DNA of 40,842 nucleotides from Paenibacillus solani (GTDB taxonomy: Bacteria; Bacillota; Bacilli; Paenibacillales; Paenibacillaceae): NCBI RefSeq assembly GCF_001277345.1, contig NZ_LIUT01000001.1, forward strand, positions 1,603,876 to 1,644,717, given 5' to 3'. Below, in pieces: positions 7,496 to 16,052 of this stretch; positions within the stretch are counted from its first letter, which is position 1, and the number at the start of each line of letters is the position of its first letter. The notes beneath the pieces were generated by a model. It was not told where the DNA came from. It worked only from the letters and a program-made list of their open reading frames with translations, and ran no database searches. The translations under genes and the position numbers were made by a program.

Positions 7496-8332
7496 TTAAT
7501 GGATGCTGTTAGCAATTTTAACAAATTCATCTTTGGAGAAGAACCCGCTAATATTCACCAGTATACTGTCATTGTCATGCATAAACCGGAGGTTGGTTTC
7601 AGTCAAGTAGGCCTTTTCTCCTGATTGTAACGTCAGTGTTCCGATAACCTCTCCCCCCATGCTAATCGCTCTTTCAGCAGACATATCGATTAAATCAATG
7701 TAAAAGAATTTATCATCTGCATTTTTGTATTGGAGGTGAAGATCCAACAGCGGAGCTTGCTCACTTTCCGCAATACCCGTTGCCTCATGGAACTTAAAAC
7801 CTTCTGGAGTATAACCGATTTCAGGTATCTTGAATAAAACGCGCTTCTGCGACTCCGTTAAGGATTCGTCAGTATCCGTAAAGGGAACATCATTCGATTC
7901 CACTATTACGGCTTCTGGTACTTGGTCCGTACTTTCTTGCCCAGATGAAGGTGCTAAATCCGGTGGCGGGGCAGTAAGAGCCTTGCTTGTATCGACAGGT
8001 TCTTTCTTTCCGAATATTTGGCCAGTTATCCCGTCGCCCCAGTCCACAATCTGCTGATAGATTGGCGATAAGGCTTGTGTGATTGAAGGTTGAGAGAACA
8101 CAAATGCCCCAAGCATCATGGAAGCTGCGATAACTCCGGCTAGTTGAAATCTGCGAAAGCGCTGTTTCTTTTTGTTCGTCCGTTCGATTTGCAGTTTGAC
8201 TTGCTGCCATGATTGACGTTTGGATTCGTTGTTAGTAGGGAGTGAGGAACGTGAGGCCGCACGATCAAAGGCTTCGTCAAAGGCTTCGTCAAAGGCTTCA
8301 TCAAACCAATCATCGTATCTTTCGTTGCTCAT
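7496..8332 (-). CDS. Membrane anti-sigma factor with DUF4367-like domain
   Basis: Probable anti-sigma factor of the ECF sigma gene just upstream. Seen (278 residues): an acidic N-terminus with the repeat FDEAFDEAFDEAFD (10-23), a cytoplasmic helical segment (SWQQVKLQIERTNKKKQRFRR, 41-61 region), one membrane helix (about 64-80), a Pro/Ser-rich extracytoplasmic linker, and a C-terminal domain (about 160-278: FKIPEIGYTPEGFKF, FFYIDLIDMS, LILVNISGFFSKDEF-like pattern) resembling DUF4367. No zinc-binding ZAS motif (HxxxCxxC) is seen. ATG 8332 is preferred, with GGGGTG upstream; GTG 8341 is possible. The start overlaps the end of the sigma gene by about 23 bp, so the pair is coupled. Confidence 0.75.
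   Translation of the reverse strand: MSNERYDDWFDEAFDEAFDEAFDRAASRSSLPTNNESKRQSWQQVKLQIERTNKKKQRFRRFQLAGVIAASMMLGAFVFSQPSITQALSPIYQQIVDWGDGITGQIFGKKEPVDTSKALTAPPPDLAPSSGQESTDQVPEAVIVESNDVPFTDTDESLTESQKRVLFKIPEIGYTPEGFKFHEATGIAESEQAPLLDLHLQYKNADDKFFYIDLIDMSAERAISMGGEVIGTLTLQSGEKAYLTETNLRFMHDNDSILVNISGFFSKDEFVKIANSIH
8267..8305. repeat. 12-bp coding tandem repeat in the anti-sigma gene
   Basis: Three consecutive copies of AAAGGCTTCGTC (8267-8278, 8279-8290, 8291-8302, the last with one change) plus a partial fourth. The unit keeps frame and encodes FDEA on the minus strand. Confidence 0.9.
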
Positions 8333-8900
8333 CCAATTCACCCCACTCTCTATATAGCATTTTCTTTACGGATTCTCTGGCCCGATACAAGCGCTGCTTA
8401 ACAATTTCCTCGCGAGTATTCAGCAATTCCGCGATTTCCCTGTACGTTAGACTGTGTTTCCAGCGGTACTCGATCAACAGCTTGTATTCAGGCTTTAAAT
8501 TGTCGAGGTAATACTCAATGGATTCCTCCAGCATGTTGGATTCTACCTGATGTTCAACATTGGTGGAGGAAGCTAGAACATCCTCGTCATTAATAAAAAC
8601 ACTATCGACATCCACTTGGTTACGGTATTTTTTATTTTTTCTTAAATAATTCATGGTTGAATTTTTGGCGACGACACGCAGCCATCCCCGCATCTTGCTT
8701 TCCAGTTCAAAGCTGGGTTTACTTGTAATCACTTTGATAAAAGATTCTTGAATGATGTCCTCAACAGCAGCATGATCCCGAACCACATATAATATTTGAC
8801 CGTAGACGAGGTCATAAAATTCATAATAAATCTCTTCCTGAATAGGTTCGCTCAGATCAGCGAAATCTGCTGCAAGGAGGAGTTGCAATCGGTTGGACAC
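8310..8900 (-). CDS. ECF-type RNA polymerase sigma factor
   Basis: Alternative sigma factor of the extracytoplasmic-function group, 196 residues. Seen: sigma-2 region with LVYGQILYVVRDHAAVEDIIQ and WLRVVAKNSTMNYLRK (about 30-95), a variable linker, then sigma-4 with LKPEYKLLIEYRWKHSLTYREIAELL and REEIVKQRLYRARESVKK (about 130-185), a helix-turn-helix. GTG 8900 is chosen because GAGAGGGG lies eight bases upstream; an ATG at 8942 adds 14 residues but has no ribosome binding site. The downstream overlapping gene is a membrane anti-sigma factor, so the sigma is probably held inactive until an envelope signal. I could not identify the target promoter motif. Confidence 0.88.
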   Translation of the reverse strand: MSNRLQLLLAADFADLSEPIQEEIYYEFYDLVYGQILYVVRDHAAVEDIIQESFIKVITSKPSFELESKMRGWLRVVAKNSTMNYLRKNKKYRNQVDVDSVFINDEDVLASSTNVEHQVESNMLEESIEYYLDNLKPEYKLLIEYRWKHSLTYREIAELLNTREEIVKQRLYRARESVKKMLYREWGELDEQRKIR

Positions 8901-9023
8901 GCAATAATCCCCTCTCTGGTGTAACCATCCTATTTCATTCATTATTTTACAACATATTGAATAAAAAAGCCTTACAATGTTGACTTCTTATTCTTATGCT
9001 CGGCCACCAAGCCATATTAGTGT

Positions 9024-9059
9024 AAAAAAACAGAGCAGCTATGTGTATCGCTGCTCTGT
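9024..9059 (-). terminator. Terminator of the first M29 aminopeptidase gene
   Basis: CAGAGCAGC / GCTGCTCTG stem with a ten-base loop; on the minus strand it is followed by seven T (the A run at 9024-9030). Confidence 0.88.
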
Positions 9060-9102
9060 AATGATAGAAATGTGTATGTTCCAATCAGGGTTGGATCGGC
9101 CT

Positions 9103-10332
9103 CTATGCCCAGTTTCCATCCACGAATACTGGCTCTTCCTTGCCTTCGTGGGTGATTCCTGTAATATTAAGTTCCTTGGAGCCCATCATGAAGTCGACAT
9201 GGGTAATGCTGCTGTTCAGTCCGCTGGCCTGCAGCTGTTCAGAGGTCATCGTCTTGCCTCCTTGAAGATTGAAGGCATAGGCACTGCCGATGGCCAAGTG
9301 ACAGGAAGCATTCTCGTCAAAAAGCGTATTGTAGTACAGGATGCCACTTTCTGAGATCGGAGAGCGGTGGGGAACCAGGGCCACTTCGCCCAGATAGTGT
9401 GAGCCTTCATCCATGGAGATCAGGCGCTTTAATGTATCCTCACCTTGTTCTGCAGAGAAATCAACAATGCGGCCATTCTCGAATGTTAAGGAGAAATTAT
9501 CGATGATGTTGCCGCCATAGCTCAGAGGCTTGGTGCTGCGCACCGTGCCATTCACACCGGTTTTAAGCGGAGCCGTGAATACTTCCTCAGTTGGGATATT
9601 GGCAACAAAGCGTTCGCCTTTTTCATTATGGCTGCCGGCTTGTGCCCAGATATGACCCTCTGGAAGCTCAATCGTTAGATCCGTTCCGGCTGAGGTAAAG
9701 CGAAGCTTGTGATATTTTTTGGCATTGAGCTCATCCGATTTGGCTTGAAGCGTACGAATATGCTCTTCCCACGCAGCAATAGGATCTTCCAGATCAGCAC
9801 GAACCGCATGAAAAATAGCATCCCACATTTTGCTCACTTGCTGGTCTTCAGGAACGTCCGGGAACACTTTGGCGGCCCAATCAGGGGAAGCAAAAGCGAT
9901 TCCGGTCCAGCTCATTTTATCCGCTTGCTGGTATTGACGGTATTTGGACATAGCCGAGCCATATGTACGTTGATAATTGGATATGCGTTCAGGCTGTATG
10001 CCTTTTAGCAAATCCGGGTTTGAAGAGAGGATTGTCAAGAAAGCGGCTCCTTGCTCTGCGAGCTCGGTGACCTCCTGTGCGTAGTAAGTTGGTGGTTCCA
10101 GAAATGCCTCATCCGGTGCGAGGTCATATCGAATGCGATTGACGATTTCATCACTATAGTTTACCTTTACTTGCTTGGCACCTATTTCATAAGCCTTCTT
10201 AACGATCAGTCGAACCAGAGGCGCAGCATCGATCATGGCGTTGACCACCAATGTTTGTCCCGGCTGCACGTTTGGACCGACTTTAACTGCAAGCTCAGCG
10301 TAGCGTTCCAATTTTTGTTCAAAGCTGGACAT
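9103..10332 (-). CDS. M29 family aminopeptidase (copy 1)
   Basis: Cytoplasmic metallo-aminopeptidase of the AmpS/AmpT (thermophilic protease) family, removing N-terminal residues from peptides. Seen (409 residues): all family metal and catalytic residues are in place: Glu250 in PTEEVFTAP, Glu316 in YLGEVALV, His345 in NASCHLAIGSAY with Tyr352, and His378/Asp380 in THVDFMMG. This spacing agrees with characterised M29 enzymes (Glu250, Glu316, His345, Tyr352, His376, Asp378). ATG 10332 matches the paralogue's N-terminus and has GGAG nine bases upstream; the upstream extension to 10410 has no family match. It lies next to a close paralogue; each has its own terminator. Confidence 0.93.
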   Translation of the reverse strand: MSSFEQKLERYAELAVKVGPNVQPGQTLVVNAMIDAAPLVRLIVKKAYEIGAKQVKVNYSDEIVNRIRYDLAPDEAFLEPPTYYAQEVTELAEQGAAFLTILSSNPDLLKGIQPERISNYQRTYGSAMSKYRQYQQADKMSWTGIAFASPDWAAKVFPDVPEDQQVSKMWDAIFHAVRADLEDPIAAWEEHIRTLQAKSDELNAKKYHKLRFTSAGTDLTIELPEGHIWAQAGSHNEKGERFVANIPTEEVFTAPLKTGVNGTVRSTKPLSYGGNIIDNFSLTFENGRIVDFSAEQGEDTLKRLISMDEGSHYLGEVALVPHRSPISESGILYYNTLFDENASCHLAIGSAYAFNLQGGKTMTSEQLQASGLNSSITHVDFMMGSKELNITGITHEGKEEPVFVDGNWA

Positions 10333-10450
10333 GACGTAACACTCCATTTCATTAGAGCTGCTATATAGGCAGCTTTTTGGGTTTTCTTGATTATCGCATA
10401 TTATTTCCATTTGTAAATCAACCTGAGGTCAATTAATGACCGAGTAATTT

Positions 10451-10484
10451 GAAGAAAGCAGCTACTTCCTAAGAAATAGCTGCT
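10451..10484 (-). terminator. Terminator of the second M29 aminopeptidase gene
   Basis: GCAGCTA (10458-10464) pairs with TAGCTGC (10477-10483); on the minus strand TTTCTTC follows. Confidence 0.75.
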
Positions 10485-10498
10485 GGAGGTGTTAATTT

Positions 10499-11731
10499 TT
10501 AGAATGCCCAGTTTCCTTTCAGGAATACTGGTTCTTCCGTGCCATCTTCGGTCACACCGTAAATATCCATCTCGCCAGAGCCAATCATGAAATCGACATG
10601 AGTGACACTCGTATTGAGTCCGCTTTCTACTAGCTGATCCTGAGTCATTTCTTTACCGCCTTCAAGACAGAAAGCATAAGCGCTGCCCAGGGCAAGGTGA
10701 TTGGATGCATTCTCATCAAACAACGTGTTGTAATACAGGATGTTCGACTCGGAGATCGGGGATTGATGCGGTACAAGCGCTACTTCACCCAGATAGCGGG
10801 CACCCTCATCCATGTTCAAGAGCCGCTCAAGCGTCTCGTAGCCTTGCTCAGCCGTGAAATCGACCACCTTGCCATCCTTGAAGGTTAGAGAGAAATTGTC
10901 TACGATGTTACCGGCATAGCTCAATGGCTTGGTGCTATGTACGGTTCCATTGACTCCTGTTTTGAGAGGGGCAGTAAATACCTCCTCAGTTGGCATATTC
11001 GCCACAAAAGAATGTCCACGTTCATTGATGCTGTCACCTTGTGCCCAAATATGCCCTACAGGCAGCTCTATGGTCAGATCGGTTCCCGGAGCGATATAGT
11101 GGAGTTTCTTATATTTTTTGGCGTTTAGGACAGAGGATTTCGCTTCAAGCACCTCAAGATGCTGATTCCAGGCTTCAACCGGGTTATCCTGATCCACACG
11201 AACGGTATGGAATATCGCATTCCATAACTTCTCGACTTGTTCGGATTCCGGTGCATCCGGGAATACCTTGGCTGCCCATGCTGCAGAAGGAACAGCGATC
11301 AGACACCAGCTAAACTTGTCGGATTGCTGATAAGCGCGATATTGCTTCAGTGCCTCGCCGCGAGCTTTATAGAAGTTACTGATCCGTTCAGAATCAATGC
11401 CGCTGAGCAGATCCGGATTCTCTGCAAGCACGTGCAGAATGGCTGCGCCGTTCTCAACCAATTCCGTCATTTCGCCAGCATACCATTTCGGCGCTTCAGT
11501 AAATACGTCATCCGCTGCGTGTTCGAATTGAAGTCTTGTGATGGTTTCGTCAGCCCATACAATCTTAACCAGGCGGGCTCCCGCTTCGTATGCCTTGGTG
11601 GCAATCAAGCGAGTGAATTCCGCGGAATCAACAGGAGCATGCACCACTAACGTTTGTCCTTCCTGTATATTAACTCCAACTTTTACAGCCAGCTCGGCAT
11701 ATTTGTCCAAGGATGTTTTAAAATCGGCCAT
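10499..11731 (-). CDS. M29 family aminopeptidase (copy 2)
   Basis: Second metallo-aminopeptidase, 410 residues, clearly homologous to its neighbour along the whole length and without gaps. Glu250, Glu316, His345, Tyr352, His378 and Asp380 are all kept (PTEEVFTAP, YLGEVALV, NASNHLALGSAY, THVDFMIG). ATG 11731 has GGAGGG six bases upstream. The two copies are arranged head to tail and separated by a terminator and about 165 bp, so they probably form two transcription units from an old duplication. Differences lie mostly in residues 30-160, which could affect peptide choice or dimer contacts. Confidence 0.93.
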   Translation of the reverse strand: MADFKTSLDKYAELAVKVGVNIQEGQTLVVHAPVDSAEFTRLIATKAYEAGARLVKIVWADETITRLQFEHAADDVFTEAPKWYAGEMTELVENGAAILHVLAENPDLLSGIDSERISNFYKARGEALKQYRAYQQSDKFSWCLIAVPSAAWAAKVFPDAPESEQVEKLWNAIFHTVRVDQDNPVEAWNQHLEVLEAKSSVLNAKKYKKLHYIAPGTDLTIELPVGHIWAQGDSINERGHSFVANMPTEEVFTAPLKTGVNGTVHSTKPLSYAGNIVDNFSLTFKDGKVVDFTAEQGYETLERLLNMDEGARYLGEVALVPHQSPISESNILYYNTLFDENASNHLALGSAYAFCLEGGKEMTQDQLVESGLNTSVTHVDFMIGSGEMDIYGVTEDGTEEPVFLKGNWAF

Positions 11732-11888
11732 ATGGTACCCTCCAATGCAAAGTTTAATGAACCAAACCATATTATACTAGATCACGCTGCATAATAAAAA
11801 CCATAATCAGTTGTCACGAAAAGTGATATACTGAGTCATGAGAGTATACAGCGTGTGTTATAGAACGCAAGCGAAGGAGCGTGATGAT

Positions 11889-12164
11889 GTGTCACAAGTT
11901 CGGATCGAGCATGCAGATATGAAACGGGATGAGAGCGATCAATTCGTGGGTTATACCGTATTTTCAATAGATGGACATGCATCGTCTTATGAGATCACAT
12001 TCTTGAGCAAGAATGGGCGGGACTGGGATTACGCATTGAACTTTGCCGGCGAACCGGGTGTCGAAGAGCAGTTTCTCCAGATCGACGAACGGATTGAAAC
12101 GGATGACGAGCTGTTTGATGATTTGCTGGATGCTGCCATTGATGCCGGCAAATTTGGGGAATAA
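11889..12164 (+). CDS. Small acidic protein of unknown function
   Basis: 91 residues, not recognised. Seen: mixed alpha/beta character with YTVFSIDGHASSYEITFLSKNGRDWDYALNF, then a strongly acidic helical C-terminus (ERIETDDELFDDLLDAAIDAGKFGE). No signal peptide or membrane segment, so it is probably cytoplasmic. GTG 11889 is preferred because GAAGGAG lies nine bases upstream; a longer reading from ATG 11838 lacks a ribosome binding site. It is a single gene with a terminator, divergent from the aminopeptidases. Confidence 0.65.
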   Translation: MSQVRIEHADMKRDESDQFVGYTVFSIDGHASSYEITFLSKNGRDWDYALNFAGEPGVEEQFLQIDERIETDDELFDDLLDAAIDAGKFGE

Positions 12165-12191
12165 GAACGATCCTTATATATCCCAAGCGTA

Positions 12192-12236
12192 AACAAACCG
12201 TGCGCCACCCACGATAGGGACGTACGGTTTGTTTTT
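12192..12236 (+). terminator. Rho-independent terminator (convergent region)
   Basis: AACAAACCGTGCG pairs with CGTACGGTTTGTT around a 16-base loop, followed by TTTT. It lies between the small acidic gene (+) and the potassium transporter gene (-) and may serve both. Confidence 0.8.
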
Positions 12237-12259
12237 ATGTGCCAGCAGGGGAGAATGAC

Positions 12260-13612
12260 TTAACCGATCGTGATTCGTCCTTCTGGATGGCGGTACAGCT
12301 CTTTGTTGTTCTTGCGGCTCAGCGCGTAAGCAAGCGTTAATGGACCCAACCGGCCGAGAAACATGAGCAGTGCGATGGTAACCTTGCCTACACCGGAGAG
12401 CTCTGTAGTAAGGCCCATAGATAGCCCGGTGGTACCGAACGCGGATACAGCTTCGAACAGAATTCCCAAGAAGTCACTGGATTCTGTTACAGAGAGAAAC
12501 ATCGAGGCCCCCACCAATAGGAGCAGCGATAGGATAGTTAACGTAATGGAACGATAAACCAGCGCCTGGGAGATTCGATTGCGATAGAGAACGACATCGC
12601 GTTTACCCTGAATCATTGTAATGACCGCTCCAATGAGTACTGCAAAGGTGGTTACTTTAATGCCGCCGCCTGTTGATCCCGGCGCAGCCCCGATGAACAT
12701 CAGAAGGATCAGCAAGAATTGGGAAGATTGTTCAAGACCTGCGATATCCAACGTACTGACGCCGCCCGATCGCGGCGTGATCGATTGGAAGAAAGAGGCC
12801 ATAATCTTCACCGGATAGGAAAGCGGGCCGAGTGTTTTGGGATTGCTGTGCTCCAGGATAAAGATCATGACAGCACCGATAACGATAAGAAGAGAAGTCA
12901 CGGTCAATACAACCTTGGAATGCAGCGACAGCTTCTTGCACTTCGGATACTCGATAAGATCGAAAATGACGATAAAACCGATCCCGCCAAGGAAAACCAA
13001 AGCCATCACAATCATATTGATCATGGGATCTGCTACATAAGTTGCAAACCCCGAGAATGGTCCGTTAATTTGGCCAAAAAGATCAAAGCCAGCGTTATTA
13101 AAAACGGAAATGCTCTGGAATATGCCAAAGTAGGCTGCTTGCGGAAGCGGCATATCGGCTGAGAACCGTAATGTCAGCAGCAGAGCACCTATGCCTTCTA
13201 TTAGCAGTGTGTATACAAGCACTCTACGGATCAGGTCCACAATGCCCTGAATTTGGTATTGTCCCATGGCTTCCTGGAGAATCATGCGCTCTCGCAGCGA
13301 GATTCGGCGATTGAACATTAAGGCAACCCAGGTAGCTGAAGTCATGAATCCCAGTCCGCCCAGCTGAACGAGCAGGAGCATCACAATTTGTCCAAATATG
13401 GACCAATGGGTCCCCGTATCCACAACAGTTAACCCCGTCACGCTGATGGCGGATACCGCCGTAAAGAGAGCGTCGATCAATCGAGTGGATGTTCCATCTG
13501 CAGTAGCGATGGGAAGTTTAAGCAGGATCGTGCCTACCAGGGTAATCGCGGTAAAGCCAATCGCCAGGAACTTGGGAGGAGTCATTTGATTGCGAAGGTC
13601 TTTCTTTTTCAT
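12260..13612 (-). CDS. KtrB/KtrD-type potassium transporter (TrkH family)
   Basis: Integral membrane K+ uptake subunit of the Ktr/Trk superfamily, 450 residues. Seen: the four pore-loop repeats with their filter glycines, AISVTGLTVVD, FNNAGFDLFG, ITPRSGGVSTLD and AFGTTGLSMGLT, in a fold of about eight membrane helices, and the GSTGGGIKVTTF segment of the intramembrane loop. Known: KtrB and KtrD work with a cytoplasmic RCK subunit (KtrA or KtrC); no such gene is in the window, so it must be elsewhere, as is the case for B. subtilis ktrC and ktrD. ATG 13612 gives the usual N-terminus (MKKKDLRNQMTPPKFL); the ORF extends to 13654 but without support. Divergent from the EamA transporter. Confidence 0.92.
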   Translation of the reverse strand: MKKKDLRNQMTPPKFLAIGFTAITLVGTILLKLPIATADGTSTRLIDALFTAVSAISVTGLTVVDTGTHWSIFGQIVMLLLVQLGGLGFMTSATWVALMFNRRISLRERMILQEAMGQYQIQGIVDLIRRVLVYTLLIEGIGALLLTLRFSADMPLPQAAYFGIFQSISVFNNAGFDLFGQINGPFSGFATYVADPMINMIVMALVFLGGIGFIVIFDLIEYPKCKKLSLHSKVVLTVTSLLIVIGAVMIFILEHSNPKTLGPLSYPVKIMASFFQSITPRSGGVSTLDIAGLEQSSQFLLILLMFIGAAPGSTGGGIKVTTFAVLIGAVITMIQGKRDVVLYRNRISQALVYRSITLTILSLLLLVGASMFLSVTESSDFLGILFEAVSAFGTTGLSMGLTTELSGVGKVTIALLMFLGRLGPLTLAYALSRKNNKELYRHPEGRITIG

Positions 13613-13692
13613 ACGAATGAATTCCTTTTTTTCGAGAGTTAATTTTAAAATCATTCTCTAATATAACACGAAAGGTGAATCATTTAACCATC

Positions 13693-14616
13693 ATGAATTC
13701 AAACAGAGCCCCGATTCCCGTATTTATTCCCTTATTTATCGGCATTATTGCCATATCTTTTTCTTCCATTTTCGTAAAATGGTCCAGCAGTCCCGTATCC
13801 ATACAGGCGATGTACAGACTGGCGATCACGTTCCTGATTATGCTTCCCTTTGCAAAACAACATCTGCCGTTCATCCGGTCGCTTAAACGATCCGAATGGT
13901 TGTTACTCCTATTATCCGGAACGATGCTCGCTCTGCATTTTTTGTTATGGATGGGCTCTTTACGATGGACCACCGTAGCCAGCTCCACTATCATACTTGC
14001 CCTGCAGCCCGTATTCGTGATGATTGGTGCTTACATTTGGTTTAAGGAAAAGACGTCGCCTGCTGCTATAGGTGGCATGGCTATCGCCTTTCTCGGCGTT
14101 TTCCTCCTGATTGGCAGCAGCGGACTAGGCGGGGTGCAAGGACATCTGACTGGTGATTTAATGTCTTTACTGGGCACTGCGGCCGTCGCTGTGCACATGC
14201 TGCTCGGTCAACTGCTGCTCAGACGCCTGCCTGCCTTCCTGTACAGCTGGCTTATTTTTGCTGTGGCTGCTGTTGTATTGGCATTGTACAATCTCATGAT
14301 GGATATTCCGATGACCGGGTATTCCGGACGTGAGTGGGGGATTTTTGCATTATTGGCGATCGTGCCTACCGTATTCGGTCACCTTTTGTTTAATTGGCTA
14401 ATGAAATTTGCATCGGCATCAACCGTATCGATGAGCGTACTCGGAGAGCCTGTAGGGGCGAGTGTACTGGCGTTTCTTCTATTGAATGAATCGATGAGCT
14501 CGATGCAGGCTGCTGGAGGAATGCTTGTCCTGTTAGGGCTGGTATTATTCTTGAAAGTCCGCAGACCGAAGAAGCAGCCAGTAGATATACAGCCCGAAGC
14601 TGAAGCAATCGGCTGA
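13693..14616 (+). CDS. EamA/DMT family transporter
   Basis: Drug/metabolite-type exporter with ten membrane helices in two EamA repeats, 307 residues. Seen: ISFSSIFVKWSSSPVSIQAMYRL at the start of repeat one, STIILALQPVFVMIGAYIWFKE at its end, and ASTVSMSVLGEPVGASVLAFLLLNE at the same place in repeat two, which is typical of the family. Substrate unknown; relatives export amino acids, metabolites or purines. The start is uncertain: ATG 13693 has AAAGGTG 15 bases upstream, while GTG 13675 overlaps that site. It is divergent from the potassium transporter gene, and only about 80 bp separate the two. Confidence 0.88.
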   Translation: MNSNRAPIPVFIPLFIGIIAISFSSIFVKWSSSPVSIQAMYRLAITFLIMLPFAKQHLPFIRSLKRSEWLLLLLSGTMLALHFLLWMGSLRWTTVASSTIILALQPVFVMIGAYIWFKEKTSPAAIGGMAIAFLGVFLLIGSSGLGGVQGHLTGDLMSLLGTAAVAVHMLLGQLLLRRLPAFLYSWLIFAVAAVVLALYNLMMDIPMTGYSGREWGIFALLAIVPTVFGHLLFNWLMKFASASTVSMSVLGEPVGASVLAFLLLNESMSSMQAAGGMLVLLGLVLFLKVRRPKKQPVDIQPEAEAIG

Positions 14617-14696
14617 AGTCTCGGCTTTCCTGCAACATTCCTTTTAGTCTACTAATTTACAGAAAACACTTTCTCTGGCTGAAAAGTAGAGAAGCA

Positions 14697-14725
14697 TTGA
14701 CAAGACTTCCGGTAGAATTCATAGT
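14697..14725 (+). promoter_or_regulatory. Candidate sigma-A promoter of azlCD
   Basis: Perfect TTGACA (14697-14702), 17-bp spacer, CATAGT (14720-14725, four of six). Confidence 0.5.
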
Positions 14726-14770
14726 AGTTAAAAATAGAAATGATAGAGTAAGAGAGGAAACATAACTCAG

Positions 14771-15505
14771 ATGAGCACCAAGACAGAACATCAACTTGCC
14801 CAAGGTGTAGAGGATAGCCTGGGTACCTATTTTCAAGGGTTTAAAGATTGTATCCCAACGCTGCTGGGCTACTTGAGCATCGGCTTTGCGGCAGGCGTGG
14901 TCGAGCGTACCGCCGGATTCAGCCTGCTCGAAATTGGATTAATCTCATTGCTGCTTTATGCCGGCTCGGGGCAATTTATTGCAGCTGGCATGCTTGCGGC
15001 CGCAAGCCCGATTCTATCCATCATTGTGACAATATTTTTCGTAAATGCCAGGCATCTATTATTAAGTGCAGCTATTGCTCCGTATTTTAAAGGTCTGTCT
15101 CTAGGCAAAAGTTTCTTCATCGGTTCCCTGTTAACGGACGAGACGTTTGGTGTTGCAGCTGCCAAGGCTACCGAGCAGAAGCGGCTTGGTTATAAATGGA
15201 TGGTAGGTTTGAATATTACGGCGTATCTCTTCTGGTGCGCGGCCAACGTTGTGGGCGGATTGGTCGGAGATTGGATCGCCGAACCTGAGAAATTAGGCTT
15301 GGATTTTGCACTGCCAGGGATGTTTATCGGTTTACTGGCCCTTCAATGGATTAGCCGAAAGAAGTACAAACTCGATTTCATGGTGGTTGTGGCTGCGGCG
15401 GTTACACTGATGGCTGTCAGCACGATTCTGCCTGGAAGTGCGGCTGTTATTATCGCGATTATAGCTGCGGCTACTGCAGGGATGGTGATAGAACGATGGA
15501 AATAA
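14771..15505 (+). CDS. azlC: Branched-chain amino acid exporter subunit AzlC
   Basis: Large subunit of the AzlCD two-component exporter (LIV-E family), which exports branched-chain amino acids and analogues such as 4-azaleucine. Seen (244 residues): the family segments GYLSIGFAAGVV, YAGSGQFIAAGML, FFVNARHLLLSAAIAPY and GSLLTDETFGVA, and about six to seven membrane helices. The stop overlaps the start of azlD by ten bases, so the two are co-translated, as in other AzlCD pairs. No Lrp-type AzlB regulator lies next to it. Confidence 0.93.
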   Translation: MSTKTEHQLAQGVEDSLGTYFQGFKDCIPTLLGYLSIGFAAGVVERTAGFSLLEIGLISLLLYAGSGQFIAAGMLAAASPILSIIVTIFFVNARHLLLSAAIAPYFKGLSLGKSFFIGSLLTDETFGVAAAKATEQKRLGYKWMVGLNITAYLFWCAANVVGGLVGDWIAEPEKLGLDFALPGMFIGLLALQWISRKKYKLDFMVVVAAAVTLMAVSTILPGSAAVIIAIIAAATAGMVIERWK

Positions 15506-15822
15506 GATGGCATATCGCTATACTGATCATTGGCTGTGCCGTGGTCACTCTCATCCCGAGGGTCCTGCCACTCATGATATTTAGTAAGCTTCGCATTCCA
15601 GACCTGATGATCCGCTGGCTGGATCATGTTCCCGTAGCCGTGATGGGGGCGCTGCTTGCTCAAGAACTGCTTATAACAGATGGGCGCGTCAATCCCGGAG
15701 CTCATACGCTGGAGCTCATTGCGGCGGTTCCTGCTTTTCTGACCGCTTTTCTGACAAAGAGCCTGTTTGCCACCGTTATTGTGGGGATACTGACGGTGGT
15801 AGGTCTGCGCATGTTATTCTAA
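15496..15822 (+). CDS. azlD: Branched-chain amino acid exporter subunit AzlD
   Basis: Small membrane subunit of the AzlCD exporter, 108 residues, about four hydrophobic helices. Seen: VVTLIPRVLPLMIF near the N-terminus, the hallmark of AzlD proteins, then WLDHVPVAVMGALLAQEL and a C-terminal helix pair. The ATG lies inside the end of azlC (ten-base overlap), giving translational coupling. The following intergenic region (15823-16052) has no further gene and contains only the minus-strand terminator of the epimerase gene. Confidence 0.93.
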   Translation: MEIRWHIAILIIGCAVVTLIPRVLPLMIFSKLRIPDLMIRWLDHVPVAVMGALLAQELLITDGRVNPGAHTLELIAAVPAFLTAFLTKSLFATVIVGILTVVGLRMLF

Positions 15823-15964
15823 GTGTGTAAGACCGGCGGCTATGATTTCTTAAACTGAAGAAGGAATGCCGCTCTCCCATGCTGACAAACGACTTGGATG
15901 GGGTATCTACTGAATTTTGACAGCATGCTGCTCGGTCTGTAATACTTGTCATCCGTCTATGTAT

Positions 15965-16014
15965 CAACAAAAAACAGCCTTCTTCCTAAAGTACATAATA
16001 GGGGAGAAGGCTGT
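15965..16014 (-). terminator. Terminator of the epimerase gene
   Basis: ACAGCCTTCTTCC (15974-15986) pairs with GGGGAGAAGGCTGT (16001-16014); the A run at 15968-15973 gives a T tract on the minus strand. Confidence 0.85.
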
Positions 16015-16052
16015 TCTTTGCTGGCATGGATGCAGCCATGATTTGGCTTATA

